From contig JADGNT010000065.1 of NCBI GenBank assembly GCA_017883345.1, forward strand, positions 1 through 12,029: a DNA stretch of 12,029 bases, written 5' to 3'. This DNA is from Candidatus Solibacter sp. (GTDB lineage: Bacteria > Acidobacteriota > Terriglobia > Bryobacterales > Bryobacteraceae). A model generated the notes under the pieces. It had not been told where the DNA came from and ran no database searches. It saw only the letters and a program-made list of their open reading frames with translations. This document shows positions 5,978-12,029 of this stretch, piece after piece. Positions within the stretch are counted from its first letter, which is position 1. Every line of letters begins with the position of its first letter. The position numbers and the translations under genes are program-made.

Positions 5978-7264
5978 GTGACGTCCCACACAGGTCAATC
6001 GCATCGGGTAGTCATCATCGGCGGCGGATTTGGCGGGTTGTATGTGGCCAAGGCGCTGGGCCGCGCGCCCGTATCGGTCGCCGTGATCGATCGCCGCAAC
6101 TTTCACCTCTTCCAGCCCCTGCTCTACCAGGTGGCTACCGGCGGACTTTCGCCCGGCGAAATCGCCTCGCCCTTGCGTGTCGTGCTCAAGAAGAATCGCA
6201 ACACCGAAGTGCTGCTCGGCGAAGCCGTCGACCTGGACGTGGCCCACCGCCGCGTCATCCTGCCCGATGGCGCAATTGCGTACGACACCTTGATCGTCGC
6301 CACCGGAGCCACCCACCACTATTTCGGCAACGACCAGTGGGAAGCCCTCGCCCCCGGCCTCAAAACCATCGAAAACGCCACCGAGATCCGCAGCCGCCTG
6401 CTGCTGGCCTTCGAACGCGCCGAGCGCGAGCCGGACCCCGCCGAGCGCCGCGCCTGGCTGAACTTCGTCATCGTGGGCGCCGGACCCACCGGCGTCGAGC
6501 TGGCCGGCGCGCTCGGCGAAATCGCTGGCGACACCCTGCGCTACGACTTCCGCCACATCGACCCCCGCGATGCCGCCATCCTGCTGGTGGAGGGCGAGCC
6601 GCGCGTCTTACCCACCTTCCCTCCCGATCTCTCCGCCAAGGCCGAGCGCCAGTTGATCGCTCTCGGCGTGCGCTCTCTCACCAGCGCCCGCGTGACCGCG
6701 ATCGATCCCGATGGCGTCACCGTCACCGTCAACGGACGCGAGCAGCGCATCGCCACCCACACCGTGCTCTGGGCCGCCGGCGTGCGCGCGTCGCGCCTCG
6801 GCAAGGTGCTCGCCGAACGCACCGGAGCGCAGCTCGATCCCGCCGGACGCGTCATCGTGGAGCCGGACCTCAGCCTCCCCGGACATCCCGAGATCTTCGT
6901 CATCGGCGACCTTTCCAGCTTCACCCATCAGGGCGCCAAGCCTCTTCCCGGCGTCGCGCCGGTGGCCATGCAACAAGGCAGTTACGTCGCCCGGCTGATT
7001 CGGAGCCGCGTGGCCGGCCGCCAAAAGCCTGCGCCCTTCCACTACTTCAACAAGGGCAATCTGGCGACCATCGGCCGCAATCGGGCCGTGGCCGAATTCG
7101 GCAAGCTGCACATCTCCGGCTTCCCCGCCTGGTTTACCTGGGTCTTCGTGCACCTCATGTACCTGGTGGAGTTCGAAAATCGCCTGCTGGTGTTTATCGA
7201 GTGGGTGTACAACTACCTCACGCGCAACCGCGGCGCGCGCCTGATTACCGGCGGCAAGCCCTGA
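5978..7264 (+). CDS. ndh: Type II NADH dehydrogenase (NADH:quinone oxidoreductase, NDH-2)
   Basis: The 428-residue flavoprotein is predicted to pass electrons from NADH to membrane quinone without pumping protons (family knowledge). An N-terminal FAD site, VVIIGGGFGG, is at 11-20, with the family segment NFHLFQPLLYQVATGGLSPGE at about 41-61. IVATGA at 106-111 is the conserved ATG motif. A second dinucleotide fold, IVGAGPTGVELAG, for NADH is at 165-177. FVIGD at 307-311 contacts FAD, and APVAMQQG at 327-334 corresponds to the quinone-site motif. The C-terminal part after about 380 is aromatic and amphipathic (FPAWFTWVFVHLMYLVEFENRL begins at 382), typical of membrane attachment. The start is GTG with no good Shine-Dalgarno upstream, yet the Rossmann motif begins only 10 residues later and no better start is visible. 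The length is normal. It lies between two paralogous secreted-protein genes. Confidence 0.95.
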   Translation: MTSHTGQSHRVVIIGGGFGGLYVAKALGRAPVSVAVIDRRNFHLFQPLLYQVATGGLSPGEIASPLRVVLKKNRNTEVLLGEAVDLDVAHRRVILPDGAIAYDTLIVATGATHHYFGNDQWEALAPGLKTIENATEIRSRLLLAFERAEREPDPAERRAWLNFVIVGAGPTGVELAGALGEIAGDTLRYDFRHIDPRDAAILLVEGEPRVLPTFPPDLSAKAERQLIALGVRSLTSARVTAIDPDGVTVTVNGREQRIATHTVLWAAGVRASRLGKVLAERTGAQLDPAGRVIVEPDLSLPGHPEIFVIGDLSSFTHQGAKPLPGVAPVAMQQGSYVARLIRSRVAGRQKPAPFHYFNKGNLATIGRNRAVAEFGKLHISGFPAWFTWVFVHLMYLVEFENRLLVFIEWVYNYLTRNRGARLITGGKP

Positions 7265-7305
7265 GCCGCGAAGTCAGGGACGGCGTCCGATGAAACCCGG
7301 GAAGA

Positions 7306-7343
7306 ATGCCGGTAGGAATACCGGCATGGCAGCCTGAAAGGCT
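7306..7343. terminator. Double hairpin between convergent genes
   Basis: ATGCCGGT (7306-7313) pairs perfectly with ACCGGCAT (7320-7327) around AGGAAT, and a second small hairpin AGCCT-GAA-AGGCT follows at 7331-7343. They occupy the 82-bp gap between the ends of ndh (plus) and the secreted-protein gene (minus), where a bidirectional terminator is expected. Neither is followed by a T tract, so factor-independent termination is not certain. A dispersed palindromic repeat is the alternative. Confidence 0.5.
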
Positions 7344-7346
7344 ACG

Positions 7347-8138
7347 CTACTTGTCCGGCGGAGCGTCGAAGGTGATCGTGGCTTCCGACTGGAACTTGCG
7401 GTACTGGCGAAACTCCACATTATTTTCCGCCACATACTTCCCGCTTTTCGTCCTCACGTACGCGTGCGAAGGCAGCAAGTACTGCTTCCCACCCACCGCG
7501 GCAAACTCGTAATCTATCGTGGACTCATTGGCATTGATCGGAAAATTCTCCGGGATCTCGGCCTGCTGCGTCAAGCGCAGCACCATGTGCGTTTCATCGT
7601 CCACAAAGACTTCCCCGTGGTAAGGCACAACGATCGCATTCGGGCCGGACGATATGGGTCCGTATTGGATCTGGAAGATCGAATTCTCGCGCGCGATACG
7701 ATACGAAAACCGGGCCACGCGGCGCTTGCGCAAAGTGGTCCAACCCTTCCAGCGGAAATCCCCCTGCGAACGCGGATCGAAAACCGAGTACAGGCGCGTG
7801 CCGAATTCGCCGGTGCTCAACGTCCCGCCCACGTAAAGGAATTCCAGCAAGGTGGGCTTGCCGTCGATCTGCATCAGCTTGTAGTCTTCCTTGTGGTCGA
7901 AATAGCTGAGCTTCACGGTGAGCGTGTCCATCGAGCGCCAACGGCCGTTCCCCTGCGGATCTTGCGTCCGGCGCATCACCTCCGTGCAGAGGAAATCCGG
8001 TAGCGAAGCCGAGTACCGGATCGCCGCCTCCCGCGCCGTGTCCAGCAGGCTGGCCTGCTCGGGCTCCAGTTGCTGCGCCAACGCGGGGACGCCCGCCGCC
8101 AGTAGAGCGAACAGCGCGAGATGTGCGGGCGCGCGCAT
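7347..8138 (-). CDS. Secreted protein of the LPD-x-x-C family, unknown function
   Basis: Starting at ATG 8138 gives 263 residues with a clear signal peptide (MRAPAHLALFALLAAGVPALA, cleavage near A21). GGCGGA lies 5 bases upstream of the start. The frame is open to GTG 8219, which overlaps the stop of the PIN gene, but the extra 27 residues would bury the signal peptide, so the shorter form is preferred. Landmarks are LPDFLC at 46-51, a Gly-rich turn GGTLSTGEFG at 104-113, FSYRIAR at 144-150, GEVFVDD at 175-181 and FRQYRKF at 243-249. Aligned by eye, these match the gene at 4711-5763 in the same order, including the Tyr/Phe-rich end motif before an AT(V/I)(S/T) strand. The protein has only the core domain. 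Similar proteins seem common in acidobacteria. Probably periplasmic; the function is unknown. Confidence 0.85.
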   Translation of the reverse strand: MRAPAHLALFALLAAGVPALAQQLEPEQASLLDTAREAAIRYSASLPDFLCTEVMRRTQDPQGNGRWRSMDTLTVKLSYFDHKEDYKLMQIDGKPTLLEFLYVGGTLSTGEFGTRLYSVFDPRSQGDFRWKGWTTLRKRRVARFSYRIARENSIFQIQYGPISSGPNAIVVPYHGEVFVDDETHMVLRLTQQAEIPENFPINANESTIDYEFAAVGGKQYLLPSHAYVRTKSGKYVAENNVEFRQYRKFQSEATITFDAPPDK

Positions 8139-8193
8139 GGCGTTCCGCCAATCGGATGTCGTCTCGAAAGTGATGGTAACATCCGCCGGGAAC

Positions 8194-8209
8194 CCGCGGT
8201 AGTCCGCGG
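8194..8209 (-). terminator. Short GC hairpin after the PIN toxin gene
   Basis: CCGCGG at 8194-8199 and 8204-8209 can pair around a 4-base loop (TAGT). It lies just past the PIN gene stop on the minus strand and ahead of the secreted-protein start. There is no T tract. It may attenuate read-through from the toxin gene, but this is weakly supported. Confidence 0.25.
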
Positions 8210-8215
8210 CACACT

Positions 8216-8710
8216 TCACATGAGAGGTAACCGCCGACTACCGAAGCGGTCGAGGGTGGCCTTCATCAGCGCGGGAGAATATCGGAAGCTTGTCTTACTG
8301 AGGCGGTCGATCGCCGGCGCCAGTTCGACGAGTCCCCGCGTGGCGGCCTCGCCCAGCACTCCCAGCGTGCCAGTGACCCGCAGGCCGCGATCGGCGGCGA
8401 CTCGTCGCGCCGCCTTTTCGTCGAGGAGGATTATGCCGGCCTTGATCGACTCCGCCAGAAGTATCGCGGCCCGTTCGCCGGCCTGGAGCTTCTCCATGCC
8501 AACGGGCGCGCCGGCGGAAATGTCCTGGGCGCAAAACCAGGATGGCAGTCCGGACGCCCAAGCCCGGACCGGCTCGGGTGCGTCCGGGTGCAGCAGTTCG
8601 TTAACTACGGCCTGCGGCGCCAGCACTTCATTGAAGAGTTTAGGCAGAAGCTCGACTTCACCAATCAGGATGAGATAGCAGATCGGCGACGTGTCCGCGA
8701 CGGCGATCAT
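8216..8710 (-). CDS. PIN-domain toxin, DUF3368 (VapC-like) family
   Basis: The 164-residue protein has the PIN-fold pattern of a metal-dependent ribonuclease. It begins with AVADTSPI (D6), has an acidic residue at E38 in VVNELL, GERAAI at 78-83 (E79), and ILLDEKAARRVA at 94-105 (D97). The TGTLGVL stretch at 113-119 is characteristic of the DUF3368 branch, usually paired with UPF0175 antitoxins. All expected acidic residues are present, so it is likely active. Its ATG overlaps the antitoxin stop (ATGA), implying coupled translation. RNA target unknown; cleavage of cellular RNA when freed from antitoxin is the family expectation. Confidence 0.88.
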   Translation of the reverse strand: MIAVADTSPICYLILIGEVELLPKLFNEVLAPQAVVNELLHPDAPEPVRAWASGLPSWFCAQDISAGAPVGMEKLQAGERAAILLAESIKAGIILLDEKAARRVAADRGLRVTGTLGVLGEAATRGLVELAPAIDRLSKTSFRYSPALMKATLDRFGSRRLPLM

Positions 8711-8973
8711 CGCCGGGAAGCGTCACGGATCGCCGCGATATCCCGTTCCAGGTCATCCATCGTGTAGTCGTGATACGCATCGGCGCGCCGAAGGAAGGAT
8801 TCCGTCTGCCATCGGGAGCGCAGCTCAAGCATTTGCTGTACCTGCCCGGGCGTGATCGCGCCAGAACGGTACGCTTCGATGGCCACTGCTTCCAGGACGG
8901 CCCGCGAGACACCGCCCTCCTGCGCGGCAAGCAACTGCCCGATGTCGTCCGGAATTTCGATTGCCACGTTCAC
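8707..8973 (-). CDS. UPF0175 family antitoxin
   Basis: This 88-residue protein carries the UPF0175 pattern: a short N-terminal strand (NVAIEIPDDIGQLL), then SRAVLEAVAIEAYRSGAITPGQVQQML with a helix-turn-helix-like layout, and a C-terminal YTMDDLERDIAAI tail likely to contact the toxin. I chose GTG 8973 because AGGAGA sits 6 bases upstream of it. The in-frame ATG at 8991 would place that ribosome-binding site inside the gene and has none of its own. It should neutralise the downstream PIN toxin and repress its own promoter, by family analogy. The canonical LGM or similar core after the helix is replaced by LELRSRWQTESFLRR, so DNA binding could be altered. Confidence 0.85.
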   Translation of the reverse strand: MNVAIEIPDDIGQLLAAQEGGVSRAVLEAVAIEAYRSGAITPGQVQQMLELRSRWQTESFLRRADAYHDYTMDDLERDIAAIRDASRR

Positions 8974-8979
8974 GACAGA

Positions 8980-8985
8980 TCTCCT
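8980..8985 (-). promoter_or_regulatory. Ribosome-binding site that sets the antitoxin start
   Basis: AGGAGA on the minus strand is spaced 6 bases from GTG 8973. It lies inside the longer open frame that starts at ATG 8991, and so argues for the shorter antitoxin. Confidence 0.7.
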
Positions 8986-8994
8986 TATCATATT

Positions 8995-9015
8995 TTACCG
9001 GAAAAGACCGGGTAA
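8995..9015. promoter_or_regulatory. Imperfect inverted repeat upstream of the toxin-antitoxin operon
   Basis: TTACCGG (8995-9001) and CCGGGTAA (9008-9015) are inverted around AAAAGA, with one unpaired base. The site is 22 bp from the antitoxin start and overlaps the AT-rich stretch expected to hold the promoter. That is where an autoregulating antitoxin would bind. The assignment is positional only. Confidence 0.45.
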
Positions 9016-9043
9016 CGCGTGAAAAGTGCGTGACGTGATCGCT

Positions 9044-9493
9044 TTATAATGCCATCTTACGATGTTTCTTTAAGACAATGCTATCGCCATCACGAGTGTG
9101 TCCGCATTGCGTAGTTGCGTATGCTCGTTTCGCCTTTTTGGGAAAGCCAGCGCTTCGGGTTGCCCTAACGTCTATCGACTCTCTCGACTCTAACCTCTTA
9201 GGTAGAAAGTTTAGCGGATCGGGTATTATCACGCTTCTGCCGACGTCTCCAACCAGAGAGAATCCAACCTCCGCAACGGTCACCGGGAATGCGCTAAGAT
9301 TCGTCACTTCGATACATGCAAACCCGTCAGGGAGTACATCTCTGTTACTTGACAAGAATCCACCTCCCCTAGTTGCAGAAAGTTTAGGAACCACCTTTAG
9401 TCGGACTCGACGTTGCCAGAAGCCCTGCACGAGATTCCAGACACCGAGTCCTGCACCGATAATTGCGGTCACCGCGGTCAAACTGACATTCAT
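9044..9493 (-). CDS. Small membrane-anchored protein of unknown function
   Basis: From ATG 9493 the product has 149 residues; GAGG lies 5 bases upstream. The frame extends to a TTG at 9514 with no ribosome-binding site. Residues 1-26 (MNVSLTAVTAIIGAGLGVWN and on) form one hydrophobic helix, followed by the basic stop-transfer stretch QRRVRLKVVPK. A beta-rich soluble domain follows, with FACIEVTNLSAFPVTVAEVGF at about 58-78, probably an Ig-like or beta-sandwich fold. It ends in a Lys/Arg/His-rich tail. I do not recognise a named family. Base composition is visibly lower in GC than in neighbouring genes, and codon use is less biased, suggesting recent acquisition together with the adjacent toxin-antitoxin pair. 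It is co-directional with that pair, 70 bp upstream. Confidence 0.75.
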   Translation of the reverse strand: MNVSLTAVTAIIGAGLGVWNLVQGFWQRRVRLKVVPKLSATRGGGFLSSNRDVLPDGFACIEVTNLSAFPVTVAEVGFSLVGDVGRSVIIPDPLNFLPKRLESRESIDVRATRSAGFPKKAKRAYATTQCGHTRDGDSIVLKKHRKMAL

Positions 9494-9717
9494 ACGATCC
9501 TCTTCAGAGAACAACGGCTCGAATCAGTGAGAATCGAACAATTTGATTTGCTACTATTTTCCCCCGGAATGGGAGGATGTCAAGAGCGGCTGATGGCAAA
9601 GGCCGGGCGTGGCGGCTGGTGGGCCGAGACTACTTTTCCTGGGTAGAGTCGCCCTTTATCACAATGCTGTTGAACAGTGCGATGGGCCGTACCTCTATAC
9701 GCTCTGCGTCCCCTTCC
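9494..9717. other. Intergenic region between PEP carboxykinase and accessory segment
   Basis: This 224-bp stretch follows the stop of the minus-strand pckA gene and precedes the membrane-protein gene. The part nearest that gene (about 9494-9570) is AT-richer and should hold its promoter. No RNA gene, strong hairpin or repeat was seen. The T-loop-like string near 9530 does not fold into a tRNA. Confidence 0.5.
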
Positions 9718-11337
9718 TTACATCCCCGGCGCCGCCACCGCGATCTCCTTGCTCACCCCGGAGAACTTCTCGAAGTTCTTATTGAACCTGCCGGCCAGAT
9801 CCAGCGCCGCACGGTCGTACGCGGCCTTATCCGCCCACATCCCGCGCGCATCCAGGAACGTCGCCGGCACTCCCGGACACGATTTCGGCACACTCACTCC
9901 AAACACCGGGTGCCGCTCCACCGCCATATCCTTCAACCAACCGTTGAGCGCCGCGTTCAGCATGGCGCGCGTGTACCCGAGCTTCATGCGCTCTCCCACG
10001 CCGAACGGCCCGCCCGCCCACCCCGTATTCACCAGCCAGCACTGCGCGCCCGTGCGCCGCAACTTCTCTCCCAACAACGACGCGTACGTGGCCGGCGGAA
10101 GCGGCAGGAACGGCCCGCCAAAGCACGGGCTGAACGTCGCCTGCGGCGTGTTGCCGAGTCCCCGCTCCGTACCCGCCACCTTCGCCGTGTATCCGCTCAG
10201 AAAGTGATACATCGCCTGCTCCGGCGAGAGCTTCGAAATCGGCGGCAGCACGCCGAACGCATCCGCCGTCAGGAAGATCACGTGGTTCGGATGCCCGCCC
10301 ACACTCGGAATCACGGCGTTCTCGATGAATTTCAAAGGGTACGCCGCGCGCGTATTCTCCGTGACCTCTTCCGAATTGAAATCCAGCAGCCGCGTCTCCG
10401 CGTCCATCGCCACGTTCTCCAGCACCGTCCCGAAGCGGATCGCGTTCCAGATCTGCGGTTCGTTCTCCTCGGAGAGGCGTATGCACTTGGCGTAACAGCC
10501 GCCCTCGAAATTGAACACCCCGTGGTCGCTCCAGCCGTGCTCGTCGTCGCCGATCAGCCGCCGCTGCGCATCCGCCGAAAGCGTCGTCTTCCCCGTCCCG
10601 GAGAGTCCGAAGAACAGCGCCACGTCGCCCCCCACCCCCATGTTCGCCGAGCAGTGCATCGGAAATACCCCGCGTTCCGGCAACAGGTAGTTCAGAATCG
10701 TGAAGGCCGACTTCTTCATTTCCCCCGCGTAACTTGTCCCGCAGATCAACACCACGCGTTTCTTGAAATTGATCACGATGCAGGTTTCCGAGTTGGTGCC
10801 GTCCTCCGCCGGGTTGGCCTGGAAATCCGGCGCGAACAGAATCGAAAACCGCGGCACGTGATCCCCGGTCTTCTCCGCGTCCGGCCGGATGAAAAGCTGC
10901 CGCGCGAACAGATTGTGCCACGCCAGTTGGCTCACCACCCGTATGGGCATCCCGTATGCCGCATCCGCGCCTACATGGCAATCCTGCACGTACACGTCGT
11001 GACCCTGCCAGAACGCCATCATCTTGGAGTACAGCCGGTCGAAATGCTTCTCCGAGAGCGGCTGGTTGACGTCTCCCCAATTCACGCGGGGCTCGGTGGT
11101 CTCGTCGCGCACCACGAATTTGTCTTTGGGCGACCGCCCCGTGTATTGGCCGGTCCGGACTACGAACGACCCGCCGCTGGCAAGATTCCCTTCCCTGCGC
11201 TGGATGGCGTGCTCCAGCAACTGCGCCGTGCCCAGATTCCAGTACGCGACATTGAGGTTGCGGAACCCCTGCTCCTCCAGCCCATGGCGGCTTGGCCGGA
11301 TCCCCGCGTTCGCAATCTGCTTGTGTTCAGTCAGCAT
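9718..11337 (-). CDS. pckA: Phosphoenolpyruvate carboxykinase (ATP)
   Basis: This 539-residue cytosolic enzyme converts oxaloacetate and ATP to phosphoenolpyruvate, CO2 and ADP, the entry step of gluconeogenesis. The ATP-type family is clear: TGRSPKDKFVVRD from 66 (R68 binds substrate), YAGEMKK at 203-209 (metal ligand lysine), MHCSANMGV from 227 (H228), P-loop GLSGTGKTT at 244-252, and the kinase signature LIGDDEHGW at 261-269 with D264/D265. The length is in the normal range and all expected active-site residues are present. The start is ATG; upstream there is only a weak purine-rich stretch (GGGAAAG about 12 bases away), so the ribosome-binding site is not strong. The gene stands alone, 49 bp from the divergent gene at 11387. 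Confidence 0.97.
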   Translation of the reverse strand: MLTEHKQIANAGIRPSRHGLEEQGFRNLNVAYWNLGTAQLLEHAIQRREGNLASGGSFVVRTGQYTGRSPKDKFVVRDETTEPRVNWGDVNQPLSEKHFDRLYSKMMAFWQGHDVYVQDCHVGADAAYGMPIRVVSQLAWHNLFARQLFIRPDAEKTGDHVPRFSILFAPDFQANPAEDGTNSETCIVINFKKRVVLICGTSYAGEMKKSAFTILNYLLPERGVFPMHCSANMGVGGDVALFFGLSGTGKTTLSADAQRRLIGDDEHGWSDHGVFNFEGGCYAKCIRLSEENEPQIWNAIRFGTVLENVAMDAETRLLDFNSEEVTENTRAAYPLKFIENAVIPSVGGHPNHVIFLTADAFGVLPPISKLSPEQAMYHFLSGYTAKVAGTERGLGNTPQATFSPCFGGPFLPLPPATYASLLGEKLRRTGAQCWLVNTGWAGGPFGVGERMKLGYTRAMLNAALNGWLKDMAVERHPVFGVSVPKSCPGVPATFLDARGMWADKAAYDRAALDLAGRFNKNFEKFSGVSKEIAVAAPGM

Positions 11338-11386
11338 GGTTTATTTCTTTCCCAACCGGAATGCGCCCTTATCGTAGAATTGTCTC
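11338..11386. promoter_or_regulatory. Very short divergent promoter region; possible leaderless start for the plus gene
   Basis: Only 49 bp separate the two start codons. TAGAAT at 11375-11380 resembles a -10 box. Its expected transcription start would fall at about 11386-11388, on or next to the ATG at 11387. There is no Shine-Dalgarno before that ATG. A leaderless message is therefore possible. No convincing -35 box is visible. Confidence 0.3.
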
Positions 11387-11989
11387 ATGAACCGGCTTGT
11401 CTGGGCATGTGCCCTCGCGCTCCTCCTCTGCGTAGGGCGCGGCCACGCCCAGGTCATCGAATTCGAGTCGAATGGCCTTAAGTACCAAACGCTTACGAAA
11501 TCCGGCGTGACCATCATGTTCGCCACGCTGCCGCAGCGCCTGCATGACTACGCCATCCTCCAGGTGGCCGTTTCCAACGGTTCCAAGGCCCCCTACATCA
11601 TCCGGCCCGAGGATTTCACCTATGTCCGTCTCGACGGGTCGGTGCTGCGCGCCTCCGCCGCCCGCGTCGTGGTGACGTTGCTGGAGCAGAGAGGCAGTGC
11701 CAGCGACGTCATCAAACTGGTCACCAGCTACGAGAATTCGATTTACGGCAATCAACACCTCAAATCCACCAACGGCTACGAGCAGCGCCGCCAGTCTGTC
11801 CTAGCCATGGGGTCGGTCAGGCTGAAAGCCGCCGCCGCCGCCAGCGCCCTGGCCCTGGTCCAAACCAAACTGATGCCCGGCGAATCCACCGACGGCGCCG
11901 TCTTCTTCCCCACCGACGGCAAAGTGCTCGGCTTCGGCCACCTCGTCGTCCGCACCAACACCGATATCTTCGATTTCACCACCGATTAG
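11387..11989 (+). CDS. Secreted protein of unknown function
   Basis: The 200-residue product has a signal peptide (MNRLVWACALALLLCVGRGHA, cleavage after A21). The mature part is mostly beta-strand: VIEFESNGLKYQTLTKSGVT at 23-42, then YAILQVAVSNGSKAPYIIRPEDF at about 55-77, which reads as a bounded beta-sandwich-like segment. A helical Ala-rich stretch (KAAAAASALALVQ, 147-159) precedes LMPGESTDGAVFFP (162-175). That late PGEST-x-GAVFF-type segment occurs in many uncharacterised secreted acidobacterial proteins (recalled, not checked). No catalytic motif is visible. It is probably periplasmic or surface-attached and divergent from pckA, with no evident functional link to it. Confidence 0.82.
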   Translation: MNRLVWACALALLLCVGRGHAQVIEFESNGLKYQTLTKSGVTIMFATLPQRLHDYAILQVAVSNGSKAPYIIRPEDFTYVRLDGSVLRASAARVVVTLLEQRGSASDVIKLVTSYENSIYGNQHLKSTNGYEQRRQSVLAMGSVRLKAAAAASALALVQTKLMPGESTDGAVFFPTDGKVLGFGHLVVRTNTDIFDFTTD

Positions 11990-12029
11990 TAGTTCGACCG
12001 TCTGAATAGGTTCCTGAGCCTCAATTCGT

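Noticed and set aside
5764..5991. N-terminal extension of the secreted protein gene by 76 residues
   Set aside because: It overlaps the microprotein in another frame and the ndh start, lacks a signal peptide and has a disordered, frame-shifted look. GTG 5763 places the signal peptide correctly.
5926..7293. 455-residue plus-strand frame overlapping the NADH dehydrogenase
   Set aside because: It is an Arg/Pro-rich out-of-frame reading of ndh with no domain and poor codon usage.
8139..8219. Extended start (GTG 8219) for the secreted protein, overlapping the PIN gene stop
   Set aside because: The overlap is tempting for coupling, but the extra 27 residues would precede and disable a good signal peptide. 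The ATG at 8138 has its own ribosome-binding site.
9520..9545. T-arm-like string (GTTCGATTC on the minus strand) suggesting a tRNA
   Set aside because: The flanking bases do not pair, and no acceptor, D or anticodon stems can be assembled around it.
9577..11481. 634-residue open frame on the plus strand opposite pckA
   Set aside because: It is an antisense shadow of a clearly real PEP carboxykinase gene. The product is rich in Arg, His and Pro with no recognisable domain, as expected from high-GC codon bias.

Overview
This window most likely comes from an acidobacterium of the Bryobacter/Solibacter type. That is inferred from the high GC and strong GC3 codon bias, a TonB-dependent receptor with a carboxypeptidase-regulatory-like N-terminal domain, two secreted proteins of a family carrying an LPD-x-x-C motif, and palindromic intergenic repeats. 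No rRNA or other marker gene is present, so the assignment is tentative.

Layout from left to right. The first 58 bases look like the 3' end of a plus-strand gene, followed by a strong terminator-like hairpin. A Tat-exported aldo/keto reductase with a double 4Fe-4S C-terminus (minus) is divergent from a TonB-dependent outer-membrane receptor (plus). The 198-bp region between them carries a GGACC-N4-GGTCC operator-like dyad. Downstream of the receptor is a REP/BIME-like pair of inverted hairpins, then a Uma2-family nuclease gene (plus). This gene ends two bases from a convergent secreted-protein gene (minus). That secreted-protein gene follows a 36-residue membrane microprotein gene, and the stop and start codons overlap by one base. 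Divergent from the pair is a type II NADH dehydrogenase (plus), which converges through a hairpin on a second secreted protein (minus). The two secreted proteins flanking the NADH dehydrogenase appear to be distant paralogues.

Next comes a minus-strand accessory stretch: a UPF0175 antitoxin and DUF3368 PIN toxin pair with a 4-base overlap, and upstream of them a lower-GC gene for a small membrane-anchored protein of unknown function. The window ends with ATP-dependent phosphoenolpyruvate carboxykinase (minus), divergent across only 49 bp from a secreted hypothetical protein (plus).

The genes do not form one pathway. Central metabolism and respiration are represented by PEP carboxykinase and NDH-2, uptake by the TonB receptor, and the rest are envelope proteins of unknown role and accessory elements. 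No large novel system is evident. The most unusual items are the membrane microprotein coupled to a secreted protein, the paralogue pair around NDH-2, the double-hairpin repeat, and the dyad between the reductase and the receptor.
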